Source: Arthrobacter sp. TPD3018 (lineage in GTDB: Bacteria > Pseudomonadota > Alphaproteobacteria > Sphingomonadales > Sphingomonadaceae). From it: a stretch of 64,000 nucleotides of DNA. The notes under the pieces were generated by a model. It was not told where the DNA came from. It saw only the letters and a list, made by a program, of their open reading frames with translations, and made no database searches. The translations under genes were made by a program, and so were the position numbers. Of the stretch, positions 1-8,326 are shown in pieces; position 1 is the first letter of the stretch, and the number at the start of each line of letters is the position of its first letter. Location of the stretch: assembly GCA_003075315.1 (NCBI GenBank), contig QDFQ01000001.1:496001-560000 (forward strand), read 5' to 3'.

Positions 1-1161
1 GGCCGCGTCAATTCGGGCACGGTGAAGACCAACCAGGCGATCCACGCGCTCGACGCCGATGGCAATATCATCGAGACGGGCCGCGCGTCCAAGATCCTGT
101 CGTTCCGCGGCCTCGACCGCGTGCCGGTGGACGAGGCGAGCGCTGGCGACATCATCAGCCTCGCCGGCCTGACCGTCGCGACCGTCGCCAACACGATCGC
201 CGACACGACCGTCAGCGAGCCGCTGCACGCGCAGCCGATCGATCCGCCGACGCTGTCGATGCGCTTTGCCGTGAACGATTCGCCGATGGCGGGTCGCGAG
301 GGCAGCAAGGTGACGAGCCGCATGATCCGCGACCGCCTGTTCCGCGAGGCGGAATCGAACGTCGCCGTGAAGGTGACCGAAGCTGCCGACCGCGACAGCT
401 TCGAGGTCGCCGGCCGCGGCGAGCTTCAGCTCGGCGTGCTGATCGAGACGATGCGCCGCGAGGGCTTTGAGCTGGGCATCAGCCGCCCGCGCGTGCTGTT
501 CGGCGAGGACGAGGACGGCAAGAAGACCGAGCCGTACGAAACCGTCATCATCGACGTGGACGAAGAGCATTCGGGCACCGTCGTCGAGAAGATGAACCTG
601 CGTAAGGCGGAACTGACCGACATGCGTCCGTCGACCGGCGGCAAGACGCGCATCACCTTCTCCGCGCCGTCGCGCGGCATGATCGGCTACCATGGCGAGT
701 TCTTGTCGGACACGCGTGGCACCGGCATCATGAACCGGCTGTTCGAGCGTTATGGTCCGCACAAGGGCCAGATTGAAGGCCGCAAGAACGGCGTGCTGAT
801 CTCGAACGGGGCTGGCGAAGCGAACAGCTATGCGCTCGGCCCGCTCGAGGATCGCGGCATCCTGTTCGTCGGCCACGGCGAGGCGCTGTACGAAGGCATG
901 ATCATCGGCGAGAACGCCAAGACGGATGACCTGGAGGTCAATCCGATGAAGGCGAAGCAGCTGACGAACTTCCGCGCCTCGGGCGGCAAGGACGATGCGA
1001 TCCGCCTGACCCCGCCGAAGAAGATGACGCTGGAACAGGCGATCGCGTACATCGACGACGACGAGATGGTCGAGGTGACGCCGAAGTCGATCCGCCTGCG
1101 CAAGCGCCACCTGGATCCGCACGAGCGCAAGAAGGCGTCGCGCGCCAAGATGGCGGCGTAA
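1..1161 (+). CDS. typA: Translational GTPase TypA/BipA, C-terminal part (5' end outside the window)
   Basis: The reading frame is open from the first base and begins inside the second, beta-barrel domain, so the GTPase domain is missing because the window starts here. The visible part has the elongation-factor-like domains II and III and the BipA-specific C-terminal domain, with the diagnostic stretches GMIGYHGEFLSDTRGTGIMN and NGVLISNGAGEANSYALG and a basic tail. TypA is a ribosome-associated GTPase of the EF-G family that acts in ribosome assembly and stress adaptation. A terminator-like hairpin follows the stop codon, so it is probably the end of its transcript. Confidence 0.97.
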   Translation, partial: GRVNSGTVKTNQAIHALDADGNIIETGRASKILSFRGLDRVPVDEASAGDIISLAGLTVATVANTIADTTVSEPLHAQPIDPPTLSMRFAVNDSPMAGREGSKVTSRMIRDRLFREAESNVAVKVTEAADRDSFEVAGRGELQLGVLIETMRREGFELGISRPRVLFGEDEDGKKTEPYETVIIDVDEEHSGTVVEKMNLRKAELTDMRPSTGGKTRITFSAPSRGMIGYHGEFLSDTRGTGIMNRLFERYGPHKGQIEGRKNGVLISNGAGEANSYALGPLEDRGILFVGHGEALYEGMIIGENAKTDDLEVNPMKAKQLTNFRASGGKDDAIRLTPPKKMTLEQAIAYIDDDEMVEVTPKSIRLRKRHLDPHERKKASRAKMAA

Positions 1162-1183
1162 GGCTTTCAGGCTTTGGTTCGAG

Positions 1184-1220
1184 GAGGGGGCGTCCGAGCG
1201 ATCGGGCGCCCTCTTTTTTT
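1184..1220 (+). terminator. Intrinsic terminator after typA
   Basis: A G-rich arm and the complementary CGCCC arm form a short imperfect GC stem, followed directly by a run of seven T residues. It lies about 25 bases after the typA stop codon. Confidence 0.65.
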
Positions 1221-1257
1221 GCGCGGTGGGGCGGGCGGGCCGGTGTCCTATCTACTC

Positions 1258-1340
1258 CGTCACCCCGGGCTTGACCCGGGGTCCCGCTTTTGGGCGTGGC
1301 GGAGAAGAAGCGGGACCCCGGGCCAAGCCCGGGGTGACGG
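1258..1340. repeat. Composite inverted repeat, CCCCGGG-core type
   Basis: The left unit starts CGTCACCCCGGGCTTGACCC and the right unit is nearly its reverse complement, ending GGGGTGACGG, with about 15 bases between them. Each unit is itself a small palindrome. It is one of many such pairs in this window. Together with the next pair it fills most of the roughly 490-base gap between typA and the TonB receptor, in which I see no gene. Confidence 0.85.
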
Positions 1341-1460
1341 GGGGCGGGCGAGGCACAGAAAAAGGGCGGTGCCTTGCGGTGCCGTCTCCTGCCGTCAGAG
1401 GCGATCGCTTATCGGACGTGGGCGCTCACCGATGGGGCGGGTGGCAGGTGTCCCGACCTT

Positions 1461-1569
1461 CCGTCACCCCGGAACAGGTCCGGGGTCCACTATACGGCGA
1501 TTGGGTGTTTTGCGCCTCTTGCCGCCCCCTAGCGGCCCGGTGGACCCCGGAACGAGTCCGGGGTGACGG
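1461..1569. repeat. Composite inverted repeat, CCCCGGA-core type
   Basis: This is a second pair in the same gap. The left unit contains CGTCACCCCGGAACAGGTCC and the right unit ends GTCCGGGGTGACGG. The inner part is longer than in the previous pair (about 50 bases). The core differs but the outer CGTCACCCC ends are the same. Confidence 0.85.
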
Positions 1570-1647
1570 CGTGGTTGGGGCGACGGCGGGGCACGAAAAA
1601 AGGGGCGGCGCCGTGTGGTGCCGCCCCTTGCCGTCGGTAACGATCGC

Positions 1648-3993
1648 TTAGCGGAAGCGGCCGCTGACCGAGACGCCGATGATGCGCGGTTCGTTGAAGA
1701 CCGCGGCCATGTAGTTTTCGATCACGCCCTTCAGGTTCTTTTCGTTGGTGATGTTGCGGGCGAAGGCAGCGACTTCGTAATTGTCGTCCGGCGTGGTGTA
1801 GCCGATCTTCAGGCCGCCTTCGAAATTGCCCTTCGCGTAGAATTCCGCGGTCTTGTAGAGCACGAAATTCGTATAGCCCTGGACGTTCCAGTCGGTCGCG
1901 GCGAACAGCTTGCCGCCGTTCGACAGCGGCACGTCGTAACGGGCGGTCGCGTCGAGGTTCCAGCGCGGAGCGTTGGGCAGCGGATTGCCGTCGACCGCCG
2001 CGAAGGTGTTGGCGCCGACCTTGATCGTCGGATTCTGCACGGTGCAGACGACCACGCCGTTGAGGATGCAGACCTGCGCATAGACGCGCTTGTCGCGGAT
2101 CTTCGAGGCGAGCGCGCTGGCGCCCAGGGTCAGCGTCAGGTTCGGGATCGGGCGGAATTCGCTGTCGATCTCGATGCCATAGGCGCGCGCCTTGTCGGCG
2201 TTGAACAGCACGCCGTTGCCGTTCACGTCATTGCCGTTCAGCTGAATGTCGTTGACGACATAGGTGAACAGCGACGAATTGATGCGCAGGCGCCCGTCGA
2301 GGAACAGGCCCTTCGACCCGACTTCCCACGAGGTGATCGTTTCGCTGTTCGCGGTGCTGAACGGCGAGTTGAACACGGCCGAGCGGCCCTGGATCGTCGG
2401 GCCGCGGAAGCCGCGCGCGACGCGGGCGTAGACGCTGTTCTGGCCGTCGATCGCGTAGAGCGCCGAGACGTCCCAGCTCGGCTCCTTGCCCTCGAGGCGC
2501 ACCGACGTCGGGGCGGTGGGGTTGAAGCGACGGAACTGGTCGACGGTGCCGGTGACGTCATAGACGGGCTTCACGAGCGCCGTCTTCTTGAGGTCCTCGG
2601 TATAGCGCGCGCCGCCGGTGATCGTGAAGTCCGGCGTCACCTTGAAGCTTGCCTGACCGAACGCCGCCCAGCTGGTGTTGACGTCGCGCAGACGCACCCA
2701 GTTGTTGGGATTGCGCGTGTTTCCAAGGGCATCCGGGCCGGTGAGGAAGTAGGTGCGCTGGTAGAATTCGGTGGTGTCCTTCTGGTTGAAGTAGAATCCA
2801 CCGATTTGCCAGGTGAAACGCTGGCCCGCCGCCGACGCGAGGCGGACTTCCTGCGTATACTGATCGAGGCCGCGGATGTTGCCCTGGCTCTGGCCGTAGC
2901 CGTTGGGGCGGCCGTTGAACGGATAGTTCACCGCCGCACCGCCATCGGTGTCGCCGCGGCTGTAGCCCGAGGTCGTCTCGTACGCGCTGATCGAGGTGAG
3001 CGTGACCGGACCGAAGTCATAGGCGCTGTTCACCGACGCGCCGTAGGTGTCGTAATCCTGCGGGTTGTCGTTGCCTTCGTCGAGCGCGATGCGGTCGCGC
3101 GGTTCGGCCGAGACCGAGTTCGAGCCCTTCTTCAGCGCGGCGCGGTGGAAGATCGTCGAGGTGCCGTGATAGCCGCGCGCATGGCCCGAGACGTTGACCG
3201 AAAAGGCGTCGGTCGGCGTCAGCAGGACCTGCAAACGCACGTCCTTTTCGGTGAAGCCGCCCATCGCATCCTTCTGCGGCGTGCGCGTGCCGTCGGCGCT
3301 GTAGCCGGCGAAGGTGTTGTCGACCCAGTCGTTGCGATGCTGCATCAGGCCCGACAGGCGGACGGCGACCTTGTCCTGCACGATCGGACCGCCGACGCCG
3401 GCGTCATAGGTGAAGGTGCCGAGGCTGCCCGCCGATGCCGACACGCGGCCCTGCCAGGTCTGCGACGGCTTGATCGTATCGAACTTGATGATGCCGGCCG
3501 TCGTGTTGCGGCCGAACAGCGAGCCCTGCGGACCACGCAGGACTTCGACCTGCTGCACGTCGAAGACGGGATTGGACTTCAGGACGACATGTTCGAGGAC
3601 GACATCGTCCTGGATGATCGAAACGGGCTGGCTGGCGCCCAGGTAAAAGTCGATGTTGCCCAGGCCGCGGATATAGAAGCGCGGGAAGATGCGGCCGGTG
3701 GTGGTTTCCGCATAGAGGCCGGGGACGCGGCCCGAGAGCGCGAGAATGTCTTCGCCGCCCGACTGGAGGCTGCGCAGTTCCGGCCCGCCGACGACGGCGA
3801 CCGAGAGCGGCACGCGCTGCAGATTTTCGCTGCGGCGTTCGGCGGTGACGACGATGTCGCCGAGATCGCCGGTGTCGGCCTGCGGCGCGGCGTCGGCCGG
3901 GGTGGCGGGCGCAGGCGCCGTCTGGGCGAGGGCGGGCGCGGCGAGGCCGGCGGCGCCGAGCAGCAGCATGGTCTTGAGCAGGCGAGACGTCAC
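1648..3993 (-). CDS. TonB-dependent outer-membrane receptor
   Basis: A protein of about 781 residues begins with a signal peptide (MTSRLLKTMLLLGAAGLAAP, cut near ALAQ), a proline/alanine-rich spacer and a TonB-box-like GDIVVTAERR at about residues 46-55. A plug domain follows (VLRGPQGSLFGRNTTAG) and then a long beta-barrel ending in aromatic GVSVSGRFR. The GTG start was chosen because AAGGGG lies just upstream and the signal peptide follows at once; an upstream extension in frame is arginine-rich and unlikely. Receptors of this class import siderophores, vitamins or plant-derived compounds using TonB energy. The substrate cannot be told from sequence, and no linked enzyme or sensor suggests one. 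Confidence 0.93.
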   Translation of the reverse strand: MTSRLLKTMLLLGAAGLAAPALAQTAPAPATPADAAPQADTGDLGDIVVTAERRSENLQRVPLSVAVVGGPELRSLQSGGEDILALSGRVPGLYAETTTGRIFPRFYIRGLGNIDFYLGASQPVSIIQDDVVLEHVVLKSNPVFDVQQVEVLRGPQGSLFGRNTTAGIIKFDTIKPSQTWQGRVSASAGSLGTFTYDAGVGGPIVQDKVAVRLSGLMQHRNDWVDNTFAGYSADGTRTPQKDAMGGFTEKDVRLQVLLTPTDAFSVNVSGHARGYHGTSTIFHRAALKKGSNSVSAEPRDRIALDEGNDNPQDYDTYGASVNSAYDFGPVTLTSISAYETTSGYSRGDTDGGAAVNYPFNGRPNGYGQSQGNIRGLDQYTQEVRLASAAGQRFTWQIGGFYFNQKDTTEFYQRTYFLTGPDALGNTRNPNNWVRLRDVNTSWAAFGQASFKVTPDFTITGGARYTEDLKKTALVKPVYDVTGTVDQFRRFNPTAPTSVRLEGKEPSWDVSALYAIDGQNSVYARVARGFRGPTIQGRSAVFNSPFSTANSETITSWEVGSKGLFLDGRLRINSSLFTYVVNDIQLNGNDVNGNGVLFNADKARAYGIEIDSEFRPIPNLTLTLGASALASKIRDKRVYAQVCILNGVVVCTVQNPTIKVGANTFAAVDGNPLPNAPRWNLDATARYDVPLSNGGKLFAATDWNVQGYTNFVLYKTAEFYAKGNFEGGLKIGYTTPDDNYEVAAFARNITNEKNLKGVIENYMAAVFNEPRIIGVSVSGRFR

Positions 3994-4280
3994 GAATTTC
4001 CCCTTATGGTCTGGCGCAAGGGGGCCATGCTCGCGTGGCAGGCGCGCGGGTGATCCCGTTCGCGAATGCCCGTCGTGTCGGATGATGCCCCCTGCGGCTG
4101 TCGCGCGACTAAGCGCGGATTGTGTCGTCTTCGTGAACATATGTGTCCGGCCGGACGGTAAACGCCGGATGAACGCCGCATTCCGGCTCGGTTCAGCCCG
4201 AATCACCTAGAGCACAGGCAACACGCTCGGACCGTTGTGCGTTTGGCCCAACCCGGACGTCGTCAGTGAGGAGGTTCGTC

Positions 4281-4652
4281 ATGAACGGGTTTTTCAAGAA
4301 GGCAGGATTGGGTGTGGCGCTCGCCGCGACCGCGCTGACCGCCGCGGCGCCGGCCGATGCGCAGCGCTGGGGCGGCTATCGTCATTATAACCGTGGTGGC
4401 GGCGATGCCGTCGCCGGTGCGCTGATCGGCGGCGTGCTGGGCCTGGGTATCGGTGCGGCGATCGCGAGCAGCAACCGTCCGCGCTATTACGATCGCGGCT
4501 ATTATTACGATGCGCCGCCGCCCCCGCCGCGCGTCGTCTATGAAGACCGCTATTACGCGCCGCCGCCGCCTCCGCCCCCGCCGAGGGTCGTGGTGCGCGA
4601 GCGCTACTATAACTATAATTATCCGTCGTACGGATATGGCTACGGCTACTAA
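4281..4652 (+). CDS. Small exported Gly/Pro/Tyr-rich protein
   Basis: The 123-residue product has a signal peptide (cut near ADAQ), a glycine-zipper segment of AGALIGGVLGLGIGAAIA type at about residues 43-60, then runs of prolines and repeated tyrosine pairs ending YPSYGYGYGY. Glycine zippers insert into or associate with membranes, so an envelope role is likely, but no function is established. The start is supported by AGGAGG six bases upstream. An efficient terminator follows, so this is a single-gene unit. Similar small proteins are common hypotheticals in sphingomonads. Confidence 0.85.
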   Translation: MNGFFKKAGLGVALAATALTAAAPADAQRWGGYRHYNRGGGDAVAGALIGGVLGLGIGAAIASSNRPRYYDRGYYYDAPPPPPRVVYEDRYYAPPPPPPPPRVVVRERYYNYNYPSYGYGYGY

Positions 4653-4674
4653 TAGCAGCGGTTTCGTCGGGAAG

Positions 4675-4707
4675 GCGGCGTGGGCAGCGATGCCCGCGCC
4701 GCTTTTT
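4675..4707 (+). terminator. Intrinsic terminator
   Basis: An 11-base-pair stem (GCGGCGTGGGC with GCCCGCGCCGC, one G-T pair) has a six-base loop and is followed by five T residues. It ends the transcript of the Gly/Pro/Tyr-rich protein. Confidence 0.85.
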
Positions 4708-4745
4708 CGTGGCGGGCGCGCGCCATTGGCGTTAAGCGCGCGCGG

Positions 4746-5021
4746 ATGACCGATACGCCCCCCGATCGCCTGTCGACCGACCCGTCGAGCCCGTATTTCG
4801 ACCAGCCCGCGCTGGAGCGCGGCATCGGTATCCGCTTCAAGGGCAAGCAGCGCCACGACGTCGAGGAATATGACCGCGCCGCCGGCTGGATCCGCGTCGC
4901 GCTGGGCAAGAAGGTCGATCGCCACGGCCGCCCGCTGACGATCAAGCTGACCGGCGAGGTCGAGGCGTGGTTCGAACGGCCCGCGCCAGGGACCGAGGGC
5001 GAGGACGGCGCCGAGGGCTGA
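4746..5021 (+). CDS. DUF3297 family protein
   Basis: This 91-residue acidic protein contains the conserved SPYFDQPALERGIGIRFKG and VEEYDRAAGWIRV segments typical of the DUF3297 family of proteobacteria. There is no signal peptide or membrane segment, so it is probably cytoplasmic. The molecular role of the family is unknown. It starts about 40 bases after the preceding terminator. Confidence 0.85.
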   Translation: MTDTPPDRLSTDPSSPYFDQPALERGIGIRFKGKQRHDVEEYDRAAGWIRVALGKKVDRHGRPLTIKLTGEVEAWFERPAPGTEGEDGAEG

Positions 5022-5141
5022 GCCCCCGATCGCGACTGGCAGACCGTGAGGGCGTGGCGGGGAACCGTTGCGCCCTTTTTGCTGGGCGATGGGCGTGCGA
5101 CGGAGGTTTCAGGCGTGACGATCGTCCCCCGAAACCGGCAC

Positions 5142-5217
5142 ACCAGCGAGGCTGGGGTCTCTCGCGGCTCGGGTCGCGTGCTGTCACCGGAAGATCCCAG
5201 CCTGCGCTGGGATGACG
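5142..5217. repeat. Composite inverted repeat, CCCAGC-core type
   Basis: The left unit CCAGCGAGGCTGGGGTCTC is matched by the right unit GATCCCAGCCTGCGCTGGGA followed by TGACG. The outer end is the same TGACG seen in the CCCCGG-type pairs although the core is different. Confidence 0.8.
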
Positions 5218-5249
5218 TTTGGGGTGGGTGGATCGACGCGTCCGCCGCG

Positions 5250-5600
5250 TCAGTCGAGGATGCGGCCGATGCGGACGAGGACGCCGGTGGGATCGCTGAC
5301 CGCGAATTCGTAGGTGCCCCAGGGGGTGGCGTGCGGGGTGTCGGGCAGGATGATGAGCTCGCGCACCCGGTCGGCGATCGCGTCGACGTCGTCGACATAG
5401 AGGTAGAGGCCGAAGGGATTGTCCTCGACCTTCGCCGGCCAGCCGGGGGCGTGGCGGAGGTGGAGGTGCCAGCCGCGGCCATCCTCCAGGATGCGATACT
5501 CACCCCAGTCGGCGGCGAGGGTGAAGCCTAGCCTAGCGTAGAAAGCAGTGCTGGCGGCGAGATCGCTGCTCGGCACGATGGCGACGACATGATGGGACAT
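5250..5600 (-). CDS. VOC family (glyoxalase/bleomycin-resistance fold) protein
   Basis: The 116-residue protein fits a single vicinal-oxygen-chelate domain made of two beta-alpha-beta-beta-beta modules. It begins MSHHVVAIVPSSDLAASTAF, where the family start IVPSSDLAASTAFYARLGF is clear, and ends with a WGTYEFAVSDPTGVLVRIG strand. Glu and His positions that could bind metal are present, but the substrate is not predictable. It could be a lyase, a dioxygenase or a resistance-type binding protein. It is followed by a probable exported protein on the same strand. Confidence 0.85.
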   Translation of the reverse strand: MSHHVVAIVPSSDLAASTAFYARLGFTLAADWGEYRILEDGRGWHLHLRHAPGWPAKVEDNPFGLYLYVDDVDAIADRVRELIILPDTPHATPWGTYEFAVSDPTGVLVRIGRILD

Positions 5601-5626
5601 CGGGATCGGCCTCCTGCAGCGGCGGC

Positions 5627-6319
5627 TTATCGCTTCGGCAGGTGCCGCAGGATCGCAGGCATCTCCGCATCGATGACCGGGCGGGGATCGCCGTCGCCGT
5701 AGCGCACGCTACTGCGATAGCGGAGCAGCTGTCGATAGGGGTGGGCGCCGGTGCCGGGGGCGCTGACGGTGATCCAATAAGCGAAGGGGGCGGTGCGGGT
5801 CGGCTCCGCGACGATCACGTCGCCGGCGAGCGGGCCGGCATCGATATAGCGCACCTCCTGATTGTTGTTGCGGCCGGTCTGGTGCGTGAAGACGGGCGTG
5901 AAGCGGTCGGCGGTCCGGTCGTACGCGAACAGCGCGGTGGCGATCCGCTGGTCGCCGTTGGCGCCGTGCAGGCTGCCGACGCGGAGCAGGAGCAGCGGCG
6001 CGGTGCCATGCGGCCGGACGATGCGCGCGGCGAGCAGGTCGTGCGCCTCGGCATAGGGATCGGCGCCGCCGGCTGGGGTGAGCAGGCGCGCGGCATCGGG
6101 CTGGCAGGCGCCGCCGGGATGGCCGAGGCACAGGCGGATCGGGCCGGGGACGGTGCCGTCGCCGAGGATCGGATCGGGGATGGCAGGCCCCTGCGTCGCG
6201 GCGAGGCGCCACGGAGTGCGGGTGGCGAAGGGGCGGGTAAGGTAGATCGTGGCCGGCAGCGGAGGCGCGGCGGGGCTGGAGGCGGCGACCAGGAGCAGAG
6301 CGAGCAGCGGCATAAGCAT
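5627..6319 (-). CDS. Exported protein of unknown function
   Basis: I do not recognise this protein of about 230 residues. From the chosen ATG it has a strong signal peptide (MLMPLLALLLVAASSPAAP) and no other membrane segment, so it is probably periplasmic. The mature part has two cysteines close together (CLGHPGGAC) that could form a disulfide. An AAGGA motif precedes the start; a second ATG two codons on is equally possible. It lies just upstream of, and in line with, the VOC gene (26-base gap), so the two may be cotranscribed. Confidence 0.65.
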   Translation of the reverse strand: MLMPLLALLLVAASSPAAPPLPATIYLTRPFATRTPWRLAATQGPAIPDPILGDGTVPGPIRLCLGHPGGACQPDAARLLTPAGGADPYAEAHDLLAARIVRPHGTAPLLLLRVGSLHGANGDQRIATALFAYDRTADRFTPVFTHQTGRNNNQEVRYIDAGPLAGDVIVAEPTRTAPFAYWITVSAPGTGAHPYRQLLRYRSSVRYGDGDPRPVIDAEMPAILRHLPKR

Positions 6320-6557
6320 GCATCCTTCGCGGACGAGGCGCGGGCAATCTGCGCGGTTCAATCTTGCGCGTTGCTGAACGTCGTTGGTGAGCACGGCGCG
6401 CGCTGGCGGGGGTCACCGTGGTTCGCTTGGGCGGCGCGCGGGCGGCGGTAATGGGGGCCGGTTGGCGATGGCATCGAGGCGTATGGGTGATAAGTCGGTG
6501 AGGCTATGGCTAGGCGCTCGTTAACCATATTGGCGCCGATTGCCAGTGACACCCGCC

Positions 6558-6917
6558 TCAAGAGGGTTGCGCGGGGTTACCGATCTGGTACGTTGGCTCT
6601 GTCGGCGGGGCCATGGCATCCCATCGGCCTGCGATCGCGTCCAGATATTGGCGCGCGACGTCGAGCGTTCCTGGTACATAGCGATAGTGGGTTTCGCGCC
6701 CCGCGCTGGTCCGGGTGACGAGGCCCGCCTGTTCGAGCAGGTGCAGATGTTTGGTGACGGCCTGGCGGGTCATGCCCGCATGGGTCGCCAATCGGGCGAT
6801 CGGCCGGGCGACGCCGCTGCGTAGCGTGACGAGCAGCAGCAGCCGCGTGGGATCGCCGAGAATGGCGAACAGCCGCGCGGCCTGCACGGGCTTGGCGACG
6901 GACGGCGGAACGGACAT
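6558..6917 (-). CDS. ArsR-family winged-helix transcriptional regulator
   Basis: The 119-residue protein has the ArsR helix-turn-helix: ARLFAILGDPTRLLLLVTLR, then ATHAGMTRQAVTKHLHLLEQ as recognition helix and the ETHYRYVPG wing. There is no cysteine metal site of the ArsR/SmtB type, so it probably senses something other than arsenic or acts in the group without metal binding. The start is preceded by GGGAGG, and that ribosome-binding site lies inside the first of five palindromes upstream, which points to autoregulation. No obvious target gene is adjacent apart from the divergent esterase-like gene. Confidence 0.9.
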   Translation of the reverse strand: MSVPPSVAKPVQAARLFAILGDPTRLLLLVTLRSGVARPIARLATHAGMTRQAVTKHLHLLEQAGLVTRTSAGRETHYRYVPGTLDVARQYLDAIAGRWDAMAPPTEPTYQIGNPAQPS

Positions 6918-6919
6918 CG

Positions 6920-7041
6920 GCAACCTCCCGGTTGCGCAGGCAACCGTCTGGATGCCGACAGGGCAACCGAACGGTTGCAATGCTGGCAACCCTGCGGTTG
7001 CTTATGATCGACACGCATTGGTTAGGCAACGCTATCGTTGC
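6920..7041. promoter_or_regulatory. Array of five GCAACC-N4-GGTTGC palindromes (putative operators)
   Basis: Sites at 6920-6935, 6940-6955 (one mismatch), 6963-6978, 6986-7001 and 7026-7041 (GCAACG-CGTTGC) each form a 16-base palindrome with an N4 centre. Centre-to-centre distances are 20, 23, 23 and 40 bases, close to two or four helical turns. The first site contains the Shine-Dalgarno sequence of the ArsR gene. I infer binding sites for that ArsR protein. This array occupies much of the 308-base gap between the divergent genes. Confidence 0.65.
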
Positions 7042-7225
7042 CATCGATCTCCGGCGCGCAGCATCGGCCGCGTTGGGGCGCATGCCCGGTCGATGCGCGG
7101 ACGCTTTGCCTTGTCGCGCGGAGCCGGCGCTGGTGGACGCAAAACCGTCAAAATGCGGCGGCATGGTCGGCCCGGGACGTCGGGGGTGACGGACCGTGTG
7201 GACTGGACGAGCGTCGGAGGTGGTA

Positions 7226-8317
7226 ATGGGCCGGGCAGGGCGTGCCGTGATGGCGATGGTGGCGGGCGGGCTCATGTTGTCGGCCGGGCCGGCGGTTGCC
7301 AGCGAGCCGGGCTTGGAGCTGATCGGCGCGACGCAGATCAACTTCGACAGCCGGTTCGACGGGATCACGATCGGCGGACTGTCGGGGCTCGATCGGCTGA
7401 CCGGCGACCAGTATCTCGCCATCTCGGACGACAAGGGCGATGGCCGCCCGCCGCGCTTCTACCGGCTCGCGATCGGGCTCGATCCGGCGCATCGCGCGAT
7501 GACGGTGCGGGTCGAACGCCAGACACCGCTGCGCGACGCGCGGGGCGTGCCCTTCCCGAAGGATCGCGCGGTGGTCGATCCCGAAGGCATCCGCCATCTG
7601 GCGAACGGCCATATTCTGTGGTCGTCCGAGGGCACGTGGAGCGCGGACCCGGGGCTGCGGGTGCAACCGGCGATCTACGAAAGCGACGCGGCCGGGCGTG
7701 TGCTGCGGCACTTCCGTTTGCCGTCCGCCTATCTGTATGCGGACAATCGCACGCGCGGGGCGGCATCGAATGGCGTGCTGGAGGGGCTGGCGATCGGACC
7801 CAAGGGGGGCGTGTTCGCGATCAACGAGGTGCCGGCGTATGAGGACGGGACGGCGAATGGGCCTGCGCTGCATCGCCTGACCCGCTTCGATCCGCGCACT
7901 GGGCGGGCGCTGCGCCAATATGTCTATGACGTGCCGGATGCGCAGTACAGCGTGTCGGAATTGCTGGCGATCGACGACCGGCGCTTCCTGTCGATCGAAC
8001 GCGTCGCGCCGTTCGATGCGCGGCAGGGCGTACACGCGCGGATTGTCCTGTCCCGCATCGCCGACGACACCACCGACGTGCTGTCCTGCCCGGCGCTGCC
8101 GCGCTGCGCCGCGGTGCCGATGACCCGCGAGGTGCTGCTCGACCTGCCCGGCCATTATGACGGCGTGCTGATCGACAATCTGGAGGGGATGGCGTGGGGC
8201 CCGCGCCTGAAAGACGGGCGACACACGCTGATCCTGGTGGCGGACGACAATTTCAGCAAGGACGAGGTGACGCAGTTCCTCGCCTTCGCCTGGCCGGGGG
8301 CGGACCCGCTGCGGTAG
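7226..8317 (+). CDS. Exported esterase-like activity of phytase family protein
   Basis: The 363-residue protein has a signal peptide (AMVAGGLMLSAGPAVASEPG) and the layout of the phytase-like esterase family (Pfam 13449): ITIGGLSGLDRL near the start, VVDPEGIRHLANGHILWSSEG in the middle and DGVLIDNLEGMAWG near the end. This suggests a periplasmic beta-propeller hydrolase, substrate unknown. GGAGG precedes the chosen ATG. It is transcribed away from the ArsR gene, with the palindrome array between them, so it is a candidate target of that regulator. Confidence 0.82.
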   Translation: MGRAGRAVMAMVAGGLMLSAGPAVASEPGLELIGATQINFDSRFDGITIGGLSGLDRLTGDQYLAISDDKGDGRPPRFYRLAIGLDPAHRAMTVRVERQTPLRDARGVPFPKDRAVVDPEGIRHLANGHILWSSEGTWSADPGLRVQPAIYESDAAGRVLRHFRLPSAYLYADNRTRGAASNGVLEGLAIGPKGGVFAINEVPAYEDGTANGPALHRLTRFDPRTGRALRQYVYDVPDAQYSVSELLAIDDRRFLSIERVAPFDARQGVHARIVLSRIADDTTDVLSCPALPRCAAVPMTREVLLDLPGHYDGVLIDNLEGMAWGPRLKDGRHTLILVADDNFSKDEVTQFLAFAWPGADPLR

Positions 8318-8326
8318 AGGGGCGGG

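Noticed and set aside
1615..4053. Long open frame on the plus strand opposite the TonB-dependent receptor
   Set aside because: It is rich in Arg, Ala, Val and Asp in the pattern expected from the complement of a GC-rich gene, has no recognisable domain, and the minus-strand frame has clear receptor motifs.
6920..7041. CRISPR array
   Set aside because: The repeated units are short palindromes with different centres and irregular spacing, and no identical repeats with unique spacers or cas genes are present.
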